From: Lutispora thermophila DSM 19022
GTDB taxonomy: Bacteria > Bacillota > Clostridia > Lutisporales > Lutisporaceae
Direction of reading: 5' to 3'
Length of the DNA: 41,579 bases
Assembly: GCF_900142105.1 (NCBI RefSeq)
Contig: NZ_FQZS01000023.1
Span: 1 to 41,579, forward strand
Below the pieces are notes generated by a model. The model saw only the letters and a list, made by a program, of their open reading frames with translations. It was not told the origin of the DNA and did not search any database. This document shows, in pieces, positions 1 to 7,208 of this stretch. The position numbers and the translations under genes were made by a program. The first letter of the stretch is position 1. Every line of letters starts with the position of its first letter.

Positions 1-1
1 G

Positions 2-562
2 GATATAAAGTTTAATTTTAACAAAAAGGATTATGCAATTAATATAGTTGATTGCCGTACTTATCCTCAAGGGTATTCCGCACTAATAACTGTGTTTAAC
101 AGTTACAGGAATCTTCTATGCAATGTTATCGATATTGGTGGATATACAATTGATTTTTTCAGAGTAGAAAATGGAATCATAGATGTTTCAGCATGCTATT
201 CGCTTCCCAACGGAATCATCACATTAATTGCCAATATACAGCAGGAACTTCTTAAAACAAATATCAGACTTACGGAAACTCAGATACAGGAGATTATCAC
301 AGGAAAAGAACCTGTTCTTTTCGAGGCAGATATTAAGGAAGTAATTAAAGTGATGTCAGAAGAGTATGTAGAAAATATATTAGCGAAAATTCAAGAATAT
401 GGATTTGAGTTTCACAATCCTACTGTTTTTACAGGGGGAGGGAGCATAATGCTTCAGGATTACATTGAAAAGTCAAATAGAGTAAAGTACACGGACTTTC
501 TTGACCAGTTTGCAAATGCCAAAGGTTTTAAAATCCTATTAGAGCAAGAACTAAGAAGGTGA
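2..562 (+). CDS. parM: ParM-type plasmid segregation actin (5' end cut off)
   Basis: The reading frame is open from base 2, so this is the C-terminal part of a longer protein and the start lies outside the window. It carries the phosphate-2 motif of actin-like ATPases (DIGGYTIDF, near 133-159) and the adenosine-binding motif FTGGGS (near 428-445), as in the ParM/StbA/Alp plasmid actins. Such proteins polymerise with ATP and push plasmid copies apart. Only 4 bp separate it from the next gene, a small basic protein of the ParR type, which fits a parMR operon. A chromosomal actin-like protein is possible, but the small ParR-like neighbour and the primase argue for a plasmid. Confidence 0.85.
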   Translation, partial: DIKFNFNKKDYAINIVDCRTYPQGYSALITVFNSYRNLLCNVIDIGGYTIDFFRVENGIIDVSACYSLPNGIITLIANIQQELLKTNIRLTETQIQEIITGKEPVLFEADIKEVIKVMSEEYVENILAKIQEYGFEFHNPTVFTGGGSIMLQDYIEKSNRVKYTDFLDQFANAKGFKILLEQELRR

Positions 563-566
563 GTTT

Positions 567-857
567 ATGGCAACAAAAAGGATAAACCTCTCATTTTCTA
601 TGGATAGGGAGGATGATGCAAAGGTATATAACATACTTTCTGCACAAAAGTATAAAACAGATTATGTTATAAAGGCAGTGTTAAGTTTTACGGGAAAAGG
701 GGATAAGGATTTTGACAAGGAAGCAGTAAAACAGGCTGTAAAGGAGGCAATAGCAGAATGCGGAGGAATTACTACAGGGAACAGCAGAAAAGATAATAAT
801 GATTGCGTTCAGCATGAATTACCTGACAACATATTCGATATGTTTAATAATCTGTAA
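567..857 (+). CDS. parR: ParR-like centromere-binding protein
   Basis: This 96-residue protein starts at an ATG with a GGTGAG ribosome site inside the end of parM. The N-terminus (KRINLSFSMDREDDAKVYNIL) has the beta-strand then helix pattern of ribbon-helix-helix ParR proteins from clostridial plasmids, and the phrase YKTDYVIKAVL is typical of that group. ParR binds direct repeats at the centromere and caps the ParM filament through its acidic C-terminal tail. Here the tail is acidic and ends in a hydrophobic patch (DNIFDMFNNL), as expected for the part that docks on ParM. The call rests on context plus N-terminal pattern. A terminator follows directly. Confidence 0.7.
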   Translation: MATKRINLSFSMDREDDAKVYNILSAQKYKTDYVIKAVLSFTGKGDKDFDKEAVKQAVKEAIAECGGITTGNSRKDNNDCVQHELPDNIFDMFNNL

Positions 858-865
858 CCATTATG

Positions 866-897
866 AGCAGTGAAGTTCCAGACTTCCTGCTTTTTTT
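866..897 (+). terminator. Intrinsic terminator after parMR
   Basis: AGCAG-GAAGT pairs with ACTTC-TGCT across a TCCAG loop and is followed by seven T. It lies 9 bp after the parR stop and closes the partition operon. Confidence 0.8.
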
Positions 898-1454
898 CTT
901 GAATGAATATATAAGATGGAGAGATATCTAGTGAACCATAACTTCATTTAAGTTATATCCTTACCCCTTGCTCCTTACTCCACACCCCCTAGTAGTTCCT
1001 AAATGAACTGGAATAAAATGTATGGAACTAAAAAGAACTAAGGTTTGATTATTAATTTCATATGAATCGATTTTAGAAACGATTTCCTTATATAGAAAAC
1101 TGATAAGATAATTATTTAGAATTCATCCTTTTTGCATGAGAAACGGAGCAAATAGATAGTTTTTTAATAGGCAAAAGGGGTTAGAAACGGTTCTAAGGGA
1201 TAAGGGGTAAAAAAGTGATTCTAAAAAAGCAGGTGTATGGGGATTATAGGTTAAAGGGGATAGGGGGCTTGGAATTAAAAACTGCATAATATGATAGTAA
1301 CTATTAAAGTATTAAATTTTCTTACCCATTATCTTATTAAGAATCTATAAAAAAGACTCTATTAATAACTTCGGTTGTACTATATAATAGTAAACAGACA
1401 TTCTTGGGAAAATATAGCACAATATTGCATGTATCCTTTTTGAGGTGGAGATAT
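898..1454. other. Non-coding stretch with short repeats (possible partition site)
   Basis: No convincing gene is seen. The stretch has a C-rich block (961-990), the inverted repeat AGTTC/GAACT at 994-1009, two direct copies of GAACTAA exactly 10 bp apart (1025-1031 and 1035-1041), the inverted repeat TTAGAA/TTCTAA at 1181-1196, and G-rich runs at 1195-1270. Direct repeats one helical turn apart are what ParR usually binds, so this could hold parC. In many plasmids parC lies upstream of parM, so this is only a suggestion. Confidence 0.35.
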
Positions 1455-1964
1455 ATGAAAATCAAAAGCAAAACAATTATTATATCAGTATTTTTAATAA
1501 TACCTTTAATACTGTTTTTATCAAGTTATATAAATTTTCGTAGTCAGAAAATCAATAATGAGCACTTAGAAAGTTTCAAAAATAACCTTATGACAACCGT
1601 CCAGCAAAAATCATATTTTGATATGAAAAATATAACTTATTTTGAATGGGACAGAATGTATGTTATATGGCCTTATACCAGCAGAACAGAAATGCAGAAA
1701 ATAGTAGGCACAAAATGGACTACTGCCGATACATATATTGGTTACCTGATATTTGATAAAACCTGGCTCGGAGAGCATCCACTCGATGATGATATATTTC
1801 ATAAATTAGTTTTTGTAAAAGATAATAAAGTAGTTCTGGATGTTACGCTCGACAGAAGCGATGTAGATTTTACACAAATTAATAGTCCTGTTATAAATGA
1901 TAATGTCTTATTTGACATTGATAAAACAGATGGAAGAAATATTATTAAAATAAGTAAGCAATAG
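1455..1964 (+). CDS. Membrane-anchored hypothetical protein, possibly frameshifted near its end
   Basis: I chose the ATG at 1455 over one 51 bp upstream because GAGGTGGAG precedes it at normal spacing. The protein has one N-terminal membrane segment (about residues 7-25, KTIIISVFLIIPLILFL) and a soluble extracellular part with YFEWDRMYVIWPY. No catalytic motif is recognised. The frame stops at 1964, but the +1 frame continues to 2010 (ending DVWSE) and stops 3 bp before the next ATG, so a one-base slip in the A-rich run near 1945 may have shortened the protein. The next gene is also frameshifted, so this pair may be decaying together. Confidence 0.6.
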   Translation: MKIKSKTIIISVFLIIPLILFLSSYINFRSQKINNEHLESFKNNLMTTVQQKSYFDMKNITYFEWDRMYVIWPYTSRTEMQKIVGTKWTTADTYIGYLIFDKTWLGEHPLDDDIFHKLVFVKDNKVVLDVTLDRSDVDFTQINSPVINDNVLFDIDKTDGRNIIKISKQ

Positions 1965-2013
1965 AGAATACGATGCTTTCGTAAAAAAAGAGGATGTTTG
2001 GAGTGAATAAGGT

Positions 2014-2305
2014 ATGAAAAAAGAAAAATCAATAAAGATGATTACTATATTTACTGTTATATGTGCTTTAGTAGCATTTATCAGTTTATTTCCCAGTTAT
2101 CTGCTGTCATTATATTTGTCTCATAAATTCTATAGATACAAGAGATGCTGGTTCAATAGGAATTATAGGCGGTGCAGATGGACCAACAGCAGTTTATTTG
2201 TCAGGTCAGTCTTCTTCGCACTTGTTTACTGCAATCTTTGCATTGCTAACAATATTGGGATTCATATATCTAGTTGTTATCAAATATAAGAAAAATCATA
2301 ATTAA
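2014..2305 (+). pseudogene. Small protein with a decarboxylase-beta (OadB) motif, frameshifted
   Basis: The frame from ATG 2014 gives a membrane helix (MITIFTVICALVAFISLF), then runs into nonsense near 2115. In the +1 frame the sequence continues as DTRDAGSIGIIGGADGPTA and a second membrane helix, ending at 2305. GIIGGADGPT is the signature of the beta subunit of sodium-translocating decarboxylases; small clostridial proteins of about 100 residues carry this piece alone between two helices. A single-base indel in the TATATTTG tract joins the two halves, so this is a broken copy or a sequencing error. It follows the membrane-anchored gene at 1455 in the same direction. Confidence 0.65.
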
Positions 2306-2385
2306 TCCAGAATCAGTTATTTATCAGGAGCAAAGATGTAACAACAGGTTTGTTTGTACAGAAAAGATAATATAACATATTATAT

Positions 2386-2416
2386 AAAAAGGCTTTCCAG
2401 TCAAAACTGAAAAGCC
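2386..2416 (-). terminator. Intrinsic terminator for the gene at 2426-2713
   Basis: Read on the minus strand, GGCTTTTCAGT pairs with ACTGGAAAGCC across TTTG and is followed by TTTTTA. Confidence 0.8.
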
Positions 2417-2425
2417 ATAAGATTA

Positions 2426-2713
2426 TTAATCAGATAACCATTTATCCAGATATTTTATCATCTCACTTACATCTGGATAATGCTGTGAGAACCTTTCAGG
2501 TGCCAATTCGGGCACTCTATCTGACAATTTATTCAGCAATTCCTTTAATTCATTCAGTAAATCTATCCCGTCGTTGTAGTTATAATGGTAAACAGTTTCA
2601 AGGATGTCAAGGTAATATTCGGCATCCTGATATTCCCTTGAGTCTTTACCAAAGTTCTTGTCTATTGCAGAAAGTATATTCTTAATTTCTTGTTTTAAAT
2701 TCTTGGCTTTCAT
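2426..2713 (-). CDS. Small hypothetical protein
   Basis: The 95-residue protein starts at the second possible ATG, because AAAGGA sits at correct spacing before it, while the upstream ATG overlaps that ribosome site. It is charged, predicted all-helical, with no membrane segment, no cysteine motif and no recognised family. The N-terminal half (KAKNLKQEIKNILSAID) is amphipathic and could form a coiled coil. It lies just downstream of the primase on the same strand, about 100 bp away, with its own terminator, so it may be co-transcribed with the primase. Confidence 0.6.
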   Translation of the reverse strand: MKAKNLKQEIKNILSAIDKNFGKDSREYQDAEYYLDILETVYHYNYNDGIDLLNELKELLNKLSDRVPELAPERFSQHYPDVSEMIKYLDKWLSD

Positions 2714-2811
2714 ACAACCACGTCCTTTCATTTGATTTTAAACAGGATACAGAATTATGGTTTTGAAAGTCAAGTTTTTTTTGATTAAAAAATTTTTAAG
2801 ATTACGGCTCA

Positions 2812-4878
2812 TTAAAAAGGAATACTGACATCGTCATATATAGGGGTGAAGTTGCCATCATCCAGTACAGCGGTGATAGGGGCTATACCAGTTGAAGAAT
2901 GGTAACTTTCATTTTTAGGGATATAATCACATACATCAAAATCTTTATTTTTTATTATATTGCCTACAATAGCAGCAATCTGTTTTTTGGAACATTCGTT
3001 GTCTATTTTCTTAATTAAATCTAAATCAAATCTCTTTTTCAGATGAAACAGTTGTGCTTTAGAAATGTTGATTAGGTTTTCTCCTGCATTTCTTTCTTCT
3101 TGAGCATTGCCTGCGTTAATATTGCTATTTTCTTTTATGGCAGTTTCTGTTTCATCAGTATCCTGCATGTCATGATAATCCTTTGTAGAAAGGTTAAAGA
3201 GAATTTTTATTTCTTCTTCTCTAAAGCAACATAATTTTTTTAATACTGCAAGTTGCTGATATGTCATATCCTTTAAATCTATATGCTTAACAATTGCTTC
3301 AGCAAAATTAGTCATCTGGTTTATATCTCTTGGGTCAATACATATAATTTCATTTTCAGTGTACAGGCCTGTTTTTAATAGAGTGTTTAAATCTTCATTA
3401 CTTGCAGGGGTAAAAGAATAGGCTTGTTTTTCCCATAGACTAATTAAAAGCCTTAGCATGTTATCATCACGCAGTTTAACGGAACAATCGGTAATATCTT
3501 TTCCTAATTCTTTAAAGGTACTTATAATTCTAATATTCCTGAAACCAAACTGCCAAAGGCGGTAGGCGGCTGCAATGCTTTTGCTTTGTCCAACCTTATG
3601 GTCATCATTATCAAAGAATAAGTTAATAACCACATCTTTGCCGAAATATTTATCAATTAAGTATATATGGAAGTCGGTTAAATTTGCCTGCCCTGGAGAA
3701 ACGGCGTCATATCCCATGCAGGAAAGTTTTATTGCATCTGCAATGCCTTCTGTAATCCATAATGCATTAATGCATTTATTCTTCAGTTCGTAAAGGTTAA
3801 AAAGGAAGTTTCCAGGTTTAAACGGAACAAAATTTCTAAAAGCCGTTCCGTTTTTATTTGCTGTCAAGTTATCCTGATAATCGGTCACGTTAAGATATTT
3901 GTACTGTTTTGGAGCATTTAAATCTGTTTGTCGGCACTGGTACCCGACAACTATGCCAGTTTCATGGTCTTGAACGGGAAACAGGACTCTGTCATTCAGC
4001 ATAAAGAAATCACTGTAGTAGAGTTGCTTCTGGCTAGCCTTATCAAAATAGATAAGTTCATATCTCAAAGCAGTATCTATGTCTATATTATATTTCTTAC
4101 TCATGAAATCAGAGAGTTTATCGACAGAATTTAATTTATCTGCATTTTGAGTAAAGTCATTAATCAGTTTACTGTTTTTAGCATCCTGAATTGCTTTATC
4201 ATAATCAGTAATCCCATTGTCAATTATATTCTGGGCTTTATGATGCCTGATGGTCATTTCAAGGTCCAGTGCTTCCAGTATAAAACCGGGCTTGTTTGTA
4301 GAGTTGGAAGGAGAAACCTTGAAGGAAGGCTTTATTTGTTGTTCTTCTCCTTGGCATTGGCGGCCTTGCGATTCTGCTGTATAAGAAAAATATCTTTCAG
4401 GAAGCAGCCAGATATTATAGTAATCTGTATATCTAAGGCTATTTGTTTTATGATAGCGTTCCAGTATTTTATCTTTTAACTTCTGCTCAAAATCAGCGAT
4501 TGAGTTGAATCCTAGATTCAGCCCAGCAAAGTTGTTTGCAGCAAAAATTTTTGCTTCGTTGAGGCTGTTCCTACCTGAGAAATTTTGCATATACATGATA
4601 AATTCAAGGTATGTACCGCTTTTACCGCAGGCGTTGCAGTGAAAGTTCCGTTTGTTGTCATTAAGAGAAAGAGAGGTAGGGTTATCTGCTCCAGAATGGA
4701 ATGGGCAGACAAAACGCCCTTTGTTATATTTCCCTTTAAGCCTGTAAAAATCCTTTAACTTTGCAGCAGTGAGAGACTGCTGGATTAGAGGTTCAATATC
4801 ATTAAGGTATTGAAATATTAATACACCAACATCGTGAGATGTCTTTTTGGCAATGATGTTATCTAAACTGCTGTTCAT
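2812..4878 (-). CDS. DnaG-type DNA primase (CHC2 zinc finger plus Toprim)
   Basis: The 688-residue protein has a CHC2 zinc finger in its first 90 residues (C58, H61, C81, C84, in FVCPFH and FHCNACG), which positions single-stranded template. A Toprim core follows, with the metal-binding glutamate in WITEGIADAI (E377) and the acidic pair in FFDNDD (D423, D425). No Walker A helicase motif was seen in the C-terminal 250 residues, so it is not an obvious primase-helicase fusion. Length and divergence fit plasmid or phage primases rather than housekeeping DnaG. It probably primes replication of this element. The start has a GGAGGAA ribosome site and a good promoter upstream. Confidence 0.85.
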   Translation of the reverse strand: MNSSLDNIIAKKTSHDVGVLIFQYLNDIEPLIQQSLTAAKLKDFYRLKGKYNKGRFVCPFHSGADNPTSLSLNDNKRNFHCNACGKSGTYLEFIMYMQNFSGRNSLNEAKIFAANNFAGLNLGFNSIADFEQKLKDKILERYHKTNSLRYTDYYNIWLLPERYFSYTAESQGRQCQGEEQQIKPSFKVSPSNSTNKPGFILEALDLEMTIRHHKAQNIIDNGITDYDKAIQDAKNSKLINDFTQNADKLNSVDKLSDFMSKKYNIDIDTALRYELIYFDKASQKQLYYSDFFMLNDRVLFPVQDHETGIVVGYQCRQTDLNAPKQYKYLNVTDYQDNLTANKNGTAFRNFVPFKPGNFLFNLYELKNKCINALWITEGIADAIKLSCMGYDAVSPGQANLTDFHIYLIDKYFGKDVVINLFFDNDDHKVGQSKSIAAAYRLWQFGFRNIRIISTFKELGKDITDCSVKLRDDNMLRLLISLWEKQAYSFTPASNEDLNTLLKTGLYTENEIICIDPRDINQMTNFAEAIVKHIDLKDMTYQQLAVLKKLCCFREEEIKILFNLSTKDYHDMQDTDETETAIKENSNINAGNAQEERNAGENLINISKAQLFHLKKRFDLDLIKKIDNECSKKQIAAIVGNIIKNKDFDVCDYIPKNESYHSSTGIAPITAVLDDGNFTPIYDDVSIPF

Positions 4879-4914
4879 AGGCTATTCCTCCGTTCCGTAA
4901 TTTTTAATGAACGT

Positions 4915-4942
4915 ATTATAGCCATAAATCAGTGTATTTCAA
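4915..4942 (-). promoter_or_regulatory. Sigma-A type promoter of the primase gene
   Basis: On the minus strand TTGAAA (-35) and TATAAT (-10) are 16 bp apart, about 40 bp before the primase ATG. Confidence 0.7.
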
Positions 4943-4994
4943 GAGGAACTTTATTTTGTAACAAAAATGTAACAAAAAAATAAAGCCTAAAAAT

Positions 4995-5022
4995 TTGACA
5001 AACTTAAAAATATGGTTAATAT
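4995..5022 (+). promoter_or_regulatory. Sigma-A type promoter for a long leader before spoVS copy 1
   Basis: A perfect TTGACA is followed after 16 bp by TAATAT. Transcription would start near 5030 and give a leader of about 220 nt before the SpoVS start codon. Confidence 0.6.
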
Positions 5023-5025
5023 GTT

Positions 5026-5188
5026 ATTAATACTTCAAGGTACTTCAGTTCAAGAAAACTTTGCGAAACATTGAGAGACGCCTTGAAGTTAATGAAGTAT
5101 GAAGTATTAATGAAATATTCTAATCAATTTTAGTTTTGGTTCAATTCTTGTTTTGAACTGAAGTAATGAAGAATGAAAATTAATACTT
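5026..5188 (+). repeat. Cluster of TGAAGTA/TACTTCA repeats with competing pairings
   Basis: Within 163 bp there are two TACTTC and three GAAGTA copies plus variants. Perfect pairings are ATTAATACTTC (5026-5036) with GAAGTATTAAT (5101-5111); CTTCAAGG (5033-5040) with CCTTGAAG (5091-5098); and TACTTCAGTTCAA (5041-5053) with TTGAACTGAAGTA (5153-5165). A second copy of ATTAATACTT at 5179-5188 can pair with the same middle arm. The repeats lie inside the predicted leader of spoVS copy 1. They could be a switching RNA, operators, or iterons of an origin. Confidence 0.6.
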
Positions 5189-5212
5189 GAAATGCTTTAT
5201 AATCAATCAATA

Positions 5213-5245
5213 ATATGCCTCATAAAACAGGTTAAGGAGGCATAT
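5213..5245 (+). promoter_or_regulatory. Hairpin covering the ribosome site of spoVS copy 1
   Basis: ATATGCCTC (5213-5221) is a perfect complement of GAGGCATAT (5237-5245), which contains the AGGAGG ribosome site. In the folded RNA the site would be hidden. The paralogue at 7209 has a different but equally perfect repeat in the same place. Confidence 0.65.
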
Positions 5246-5250
5246 GAGAC

Positions 5251-5538
5251 ATGAGCATACAGGTATTAAAAGTTTCAGGGAATAGTAATATTAATGCTGT
5301 TGCTGATACAATTAATAAATACGTAGATGAGTATGGCATTGTCCATATTGATGCTATAGGTGTAAAGGCAACATATATGACAGTGAAAGCCCTTATACAA
5401 GCGGTTGAATATCTGGTGAGTAAAGGGTATAGGTTTAATTTGAGGCCATATTACGTTAAAGTAAACACAGCAGGAAATGATATACAGCCAATTAGTAAGA
5501 CTGCCATTCGGTGGACTTTGATTGCTAAGGGGAAATAA
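5251..5538 (+). CDS. SpoVS-family protein, copy 1
   Basis: This 95-residue protein matches the SpoVS pattern: IQVLKVSGNSN at the N-terminus, IDAIGVKATYMTVKALIQAVEYL in the middle (usual form QAIGAGALNQAVKAVAIAR) and TAIRWTLIAK at the end (usual TAIKLIVEPR). SpoVS has an Alba-like fold and affects spore coat and septum stages in Bacillus; its molecular role is unclear, and nucleic-acid binding has been proposed. A second copy lies at 7209-7493, clearly similar, with similar leaders. Being on an element with parM and primase, this copy is probably extra to the host gene. Its translation may be limited by the ribosome-site hairpin. Confidence 0.8.
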   Translation: MSIQVLKVSGNSNINAVADTINKYVDEYGIVHIDAIGVKATYMTVKALIQAVEYLVSKGYRFNLRPYYVKVNTAGNDIQPISKTAIRWTLIAKGK

Positions 5539-5570
5539 TACAAGTTTTTGTATTTATAACCGAAATATGG

Positions 5571-5643
5571 TAAAATGAATACACACAGTCGAAAGGTACA
5601 CACCTTTCTTATACTGCATAAGTATAGGAGAGGTGTGTTTTTT
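5571..5643 (+). promoter_or_regulatory. Attenuator-like element E1 (promoter, 5' hairpin, overlapping terminator)
   Basis: An extended -10 (ATGGTAAAAT) at 5567-5576 is followed about 15 nt later by GAAAGGT (5591-5597), which pairs with ACCTTTC (5602-5608). The same ACCTTTC is part of an 18-bp terminator stem (5598-5615 with 5621-5638) followed by six T. The two hairpins exclude each other. The element lies 30-100 bp after spoVS copy 1. No gene follows closely on this strand, so the product may be a short RNA or the remnant of a leader. Confidence 0.6.
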
Positions 5644-5750
5644 GTTTATACTCTTAGGAAGATGTAGGAAGATGGTTAAATAAATAACAAATGGGGTATA
5701 AGGTATAAGGGAAGGAAAAGGGCTGTAGGATTTACAAAGATGAGGATATA

Positions 5751-5783
5751 GTTTATAATGTTCTAATAAAGAACATTATAAAC
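5751..5783. promoter_or_regulatory. Perfect palindrome, possible operator O1 and terminator
   Basis: GTTTATAATGTTC and GAACATTATAAAC are perfect inverted arms around TAATAAA. The core ATGTTCTAATAAA recurs twice in the divergent promoter region at 6046-6106. It ends on the stop codon of the XRE gene, so it may serve as an operator, a terminator, or both. Confidence 0.55.
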
Positions 5784-6028
5784 TATTTTTCTAACCCTAA
5801 CAGCCAGCCAGGGCTGACTTTTAGGATTTGACACAGGGCTAATAATTCGAAATCAGTCACAATACGCCTCTGCTGCTCGATTTTGCTGATACTTGCCCTG
5901 TCTATATATACAGCCATTGTCTCCAACCTGGCTGATAACTGCTGTTGGGTTAGATTGCTTTTTAACCTTGCAACTTTTAACCGAGGCCCGATGATATTTC
6001 GATTATCATTGTCGAGTACCAATTTCAT
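5783..6028 (-). CDS. XRE-family helix-turn-helix repressor
   Basis: The 81-residue protein is almost only a DNA-binding domain: LKVARLKSNLTQQQLSARLE is the helix-turn-helix start, ISKIEQQRRIVTDFELLALCQIL the recognition and following helices, and SPGWLLG the closing turn, as in Cro/CI-type regulators. I chose the ATG at 6028 since AAAGGTGG lies just before it; a GTG 9 bp upstream lies within this ribosome site. It is divergent from the GGDEF gene, and both promoters would sit in the 100 bp between them, which hold two operator-like sites. It most likely represses itself and the GGDEF gene. Confidence 0.8.
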   Translation of the reverse strand: MKLVLDNDNRNIIGPRLKVARLKSNLTQQQLSARLETMAVYIDRASISKIEQQRRIVTDFELLALCQILKVSPGWLLGLEK

Positions 6029-6045
6029 ATTTACCACCTTTGTGT

Positions 6046-6106
6046 TTTATTAGAACATTTTAAGTTTAACCGAACATCTAAACTTTTATGTTCTAATAAA
6101 GCACAT
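6046..6106. promoter_or_regulatory. Two operator-like sites between the XRE and GGDEF genes
   Basis: TTTATTAGAACATT (6046-6059) is the reverse complement of AATGTTCTAATAAA, and ATGTTCTAATAAAG reappears at 6088-6101 followed by CACAT, giving an imperfect palindrome. Both match the core of the perfect palindrome at 5751-5783. An extra CGAACAT lies at 6071-6077. Three copies around one small repressor gene suggest its binding sites. Confidence 0.6.
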
Positions 6107-6132
6107 AACATGGTTTTGTAGGAGAATGTGCT

Positions 6133-7017
6133 ATGGAGGAGTTTGTAAAAGCCGACAAAACAATATGCATATTGACAAACTATCAAGGTGAGATATATTA
6201 CAGCAATATCGGTAAGGACGCTGCTGGAAAGTACCTGGAAGATATCCATATCTTTGACCATTTGCCTGTTGACGGTACTGTTAGTTACAAAGTTGGGAAT
6301 TATAGTATCACTGCTGATAAGGTTGTTTTAGACGAAGGAAGATACTATTTGATTCTTATTCAACCGCATGGGAACATATACAGATATGCATACAGGGATT
6401 CATTTACGGGCTTATACAACAGAAACTACTGGGAGCAGTTGATATCAGGTATGATGCACCGCCCCATACCCAAAAGGTTTACTTTAATTGTTATTGATGT
6501 TGACAATCTAAAGAATCTTAATGATAATAAAGGCCATTTGGCGGGGGACAAGGCTATACGGATTGTCGGGAAGTCTATTAGAGAAAGTATTCGGAAACAG
6601 GATATTGCCATACGGTACGGGGGAGATGAGTTCTTTATACTTCTTGCAAATACGAAAAAGGCTATAGTAGAAAAGGTGATAAACAGGATTAAGGAAAATA
6701 TAAGAAAAAGGGGGAAGAAAGAAAATATTCGTATTGAAATAAGTGCAGGGACGGCCTGCTCAGATTGTACCTGCGAGATGGAAAAGGTAATAACCATAGC
6801 CGACAGCAAAATGTACAAAGAGAAGGCTGGGAAAAAGGTTAAAGCAAAACAGATAGCAGATGAACTATTGGAATTAAAACAGAAAATAGAGGCAGTGAGG
6901 GATGAATTAAAAAATAAAGTTATCTGGAAACCAAACGGGTCGGTTGACAAAGAACTGATGGAGGTAAATATAAAACTGGAAAATCTGATTAAAAAGCATT
7001 TAAAAGATGCACAATAA
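6133..7017 (+). CDS. Diguanylate cyclase (GGDEF) with a Spo0E-like C-terminal tail
   Basis: Residues 1-80 look like a small PAS-type sensor (ICILTNYQGEIYYSN). Residues 86-235 form a GGDEF domain with DSFTGLYNRNY, the metal-binding DVDNLKNLND, the active site RYGGDEF (161-167) and a product-inhibition I-site RKQD (154-157) exactly five residues before it. So it should make c-di-GMP from GTP and be feedback controlled. Residues 243-292 (LLELKQKIEAVRDEL then KLENLIKKHL) follow the two-helix pattern of Spo0E phosphatases, which dephosphorylate Spo0A~P. The family motif SQxLD is NIKLE here, so phosphatase activity is doubtful. AGGAGA precedes the ATG. It is divergent from the XRE gene. Confidence 0.85.
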   Translation: MEEFVKADKTICILTNYQGEIYYSNIGKDAAGKYLEDIHIFDHLPVDGTVSYKVGNYSITADKVVLDEGRYYLILIQPHGNIYRYAYRDSFTGLYNRNYWEQLISGMMHRPIPKRFTLIVIDVDNLKNLNDNKGHLAGDKAIRIVGKSIRESIRKQDIAIRYGGDEFFILLANTKKAIVEKVINRIKENIRKRGKKENIRIEISAGTACSDCTCEMEKVITIADSKMYKEKAGKKVKAKQIADELLELKQKIEAVRDELKNKVIWKPNGSVDKELMEVNIKLENLIKKHLKDAQ

Positions 7018-7031
7018 TCCCATAAAAGAAG

Positions 7032-7091
7032 CAGGTATATTATTAACCTGTTAAGATACAAATTGATTTACAGGTGATATTGACCTGTTAA
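7032..7091 (+). promoter_or_regulatory. Tandem palindromes, possible operator
   Basis: Two copies of a palindrome lie 39 bp apart: CAGGT, an ATATT-containing centre, then ACCTGTTAA (7032-7054 and 7071-7091). They sit between the GGDEF stop and spoVS copy 2. Tandem palindromes suggest a dimeric regulator. Confidence 0.5.
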
Positions 7092-7166
7092 TTGATGGAG
7101 GATTTGTTTTGAAATGAAGCATTGAAAGGAAAGCATAAGACACTTGAAACTATTAACAATCAATCC

Positions 7167-7205
7167 TTATTATGCTGATAAATACAAACTAAGGAGGCAT
7201 AATAA
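7167..7205 (+). promoter_or_regulatory. Hairpin flanking the ribosome site of spoVS copy 2
   Basis: TTATTATGC (7167-7175) pairs perfectly with GCATAATAA (7197-7205), and AAGGAG lies just before the right arm, with its last bases next to the stem. Compared with copy 1, the arm sequences changed on both sides while pairing was kept, which argues for selection on the structure. Confidence 0.65.
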
Positions 7206-7208
7206 GGT

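Noticed and set aside
2812-4878. Primase-helicase fusion
   Set aside because: No Walker A or other helicase motif was seen after the Toprim core.
5591-5638. Known riboswitch (preQ1, fluoride or c-di-GMP)
   Set aside because: The consensus bases of these families, as I know them, do not match; the element is only a short hairpin overlapping a terminator.
6426-7061. 211-codon minus-strand frame opposite the GGDEF gene
   Set aside because: It mirrors a well-supported gene, lacks a ribosome site and has an artificial Ser/Phe/Ile-rich composition.
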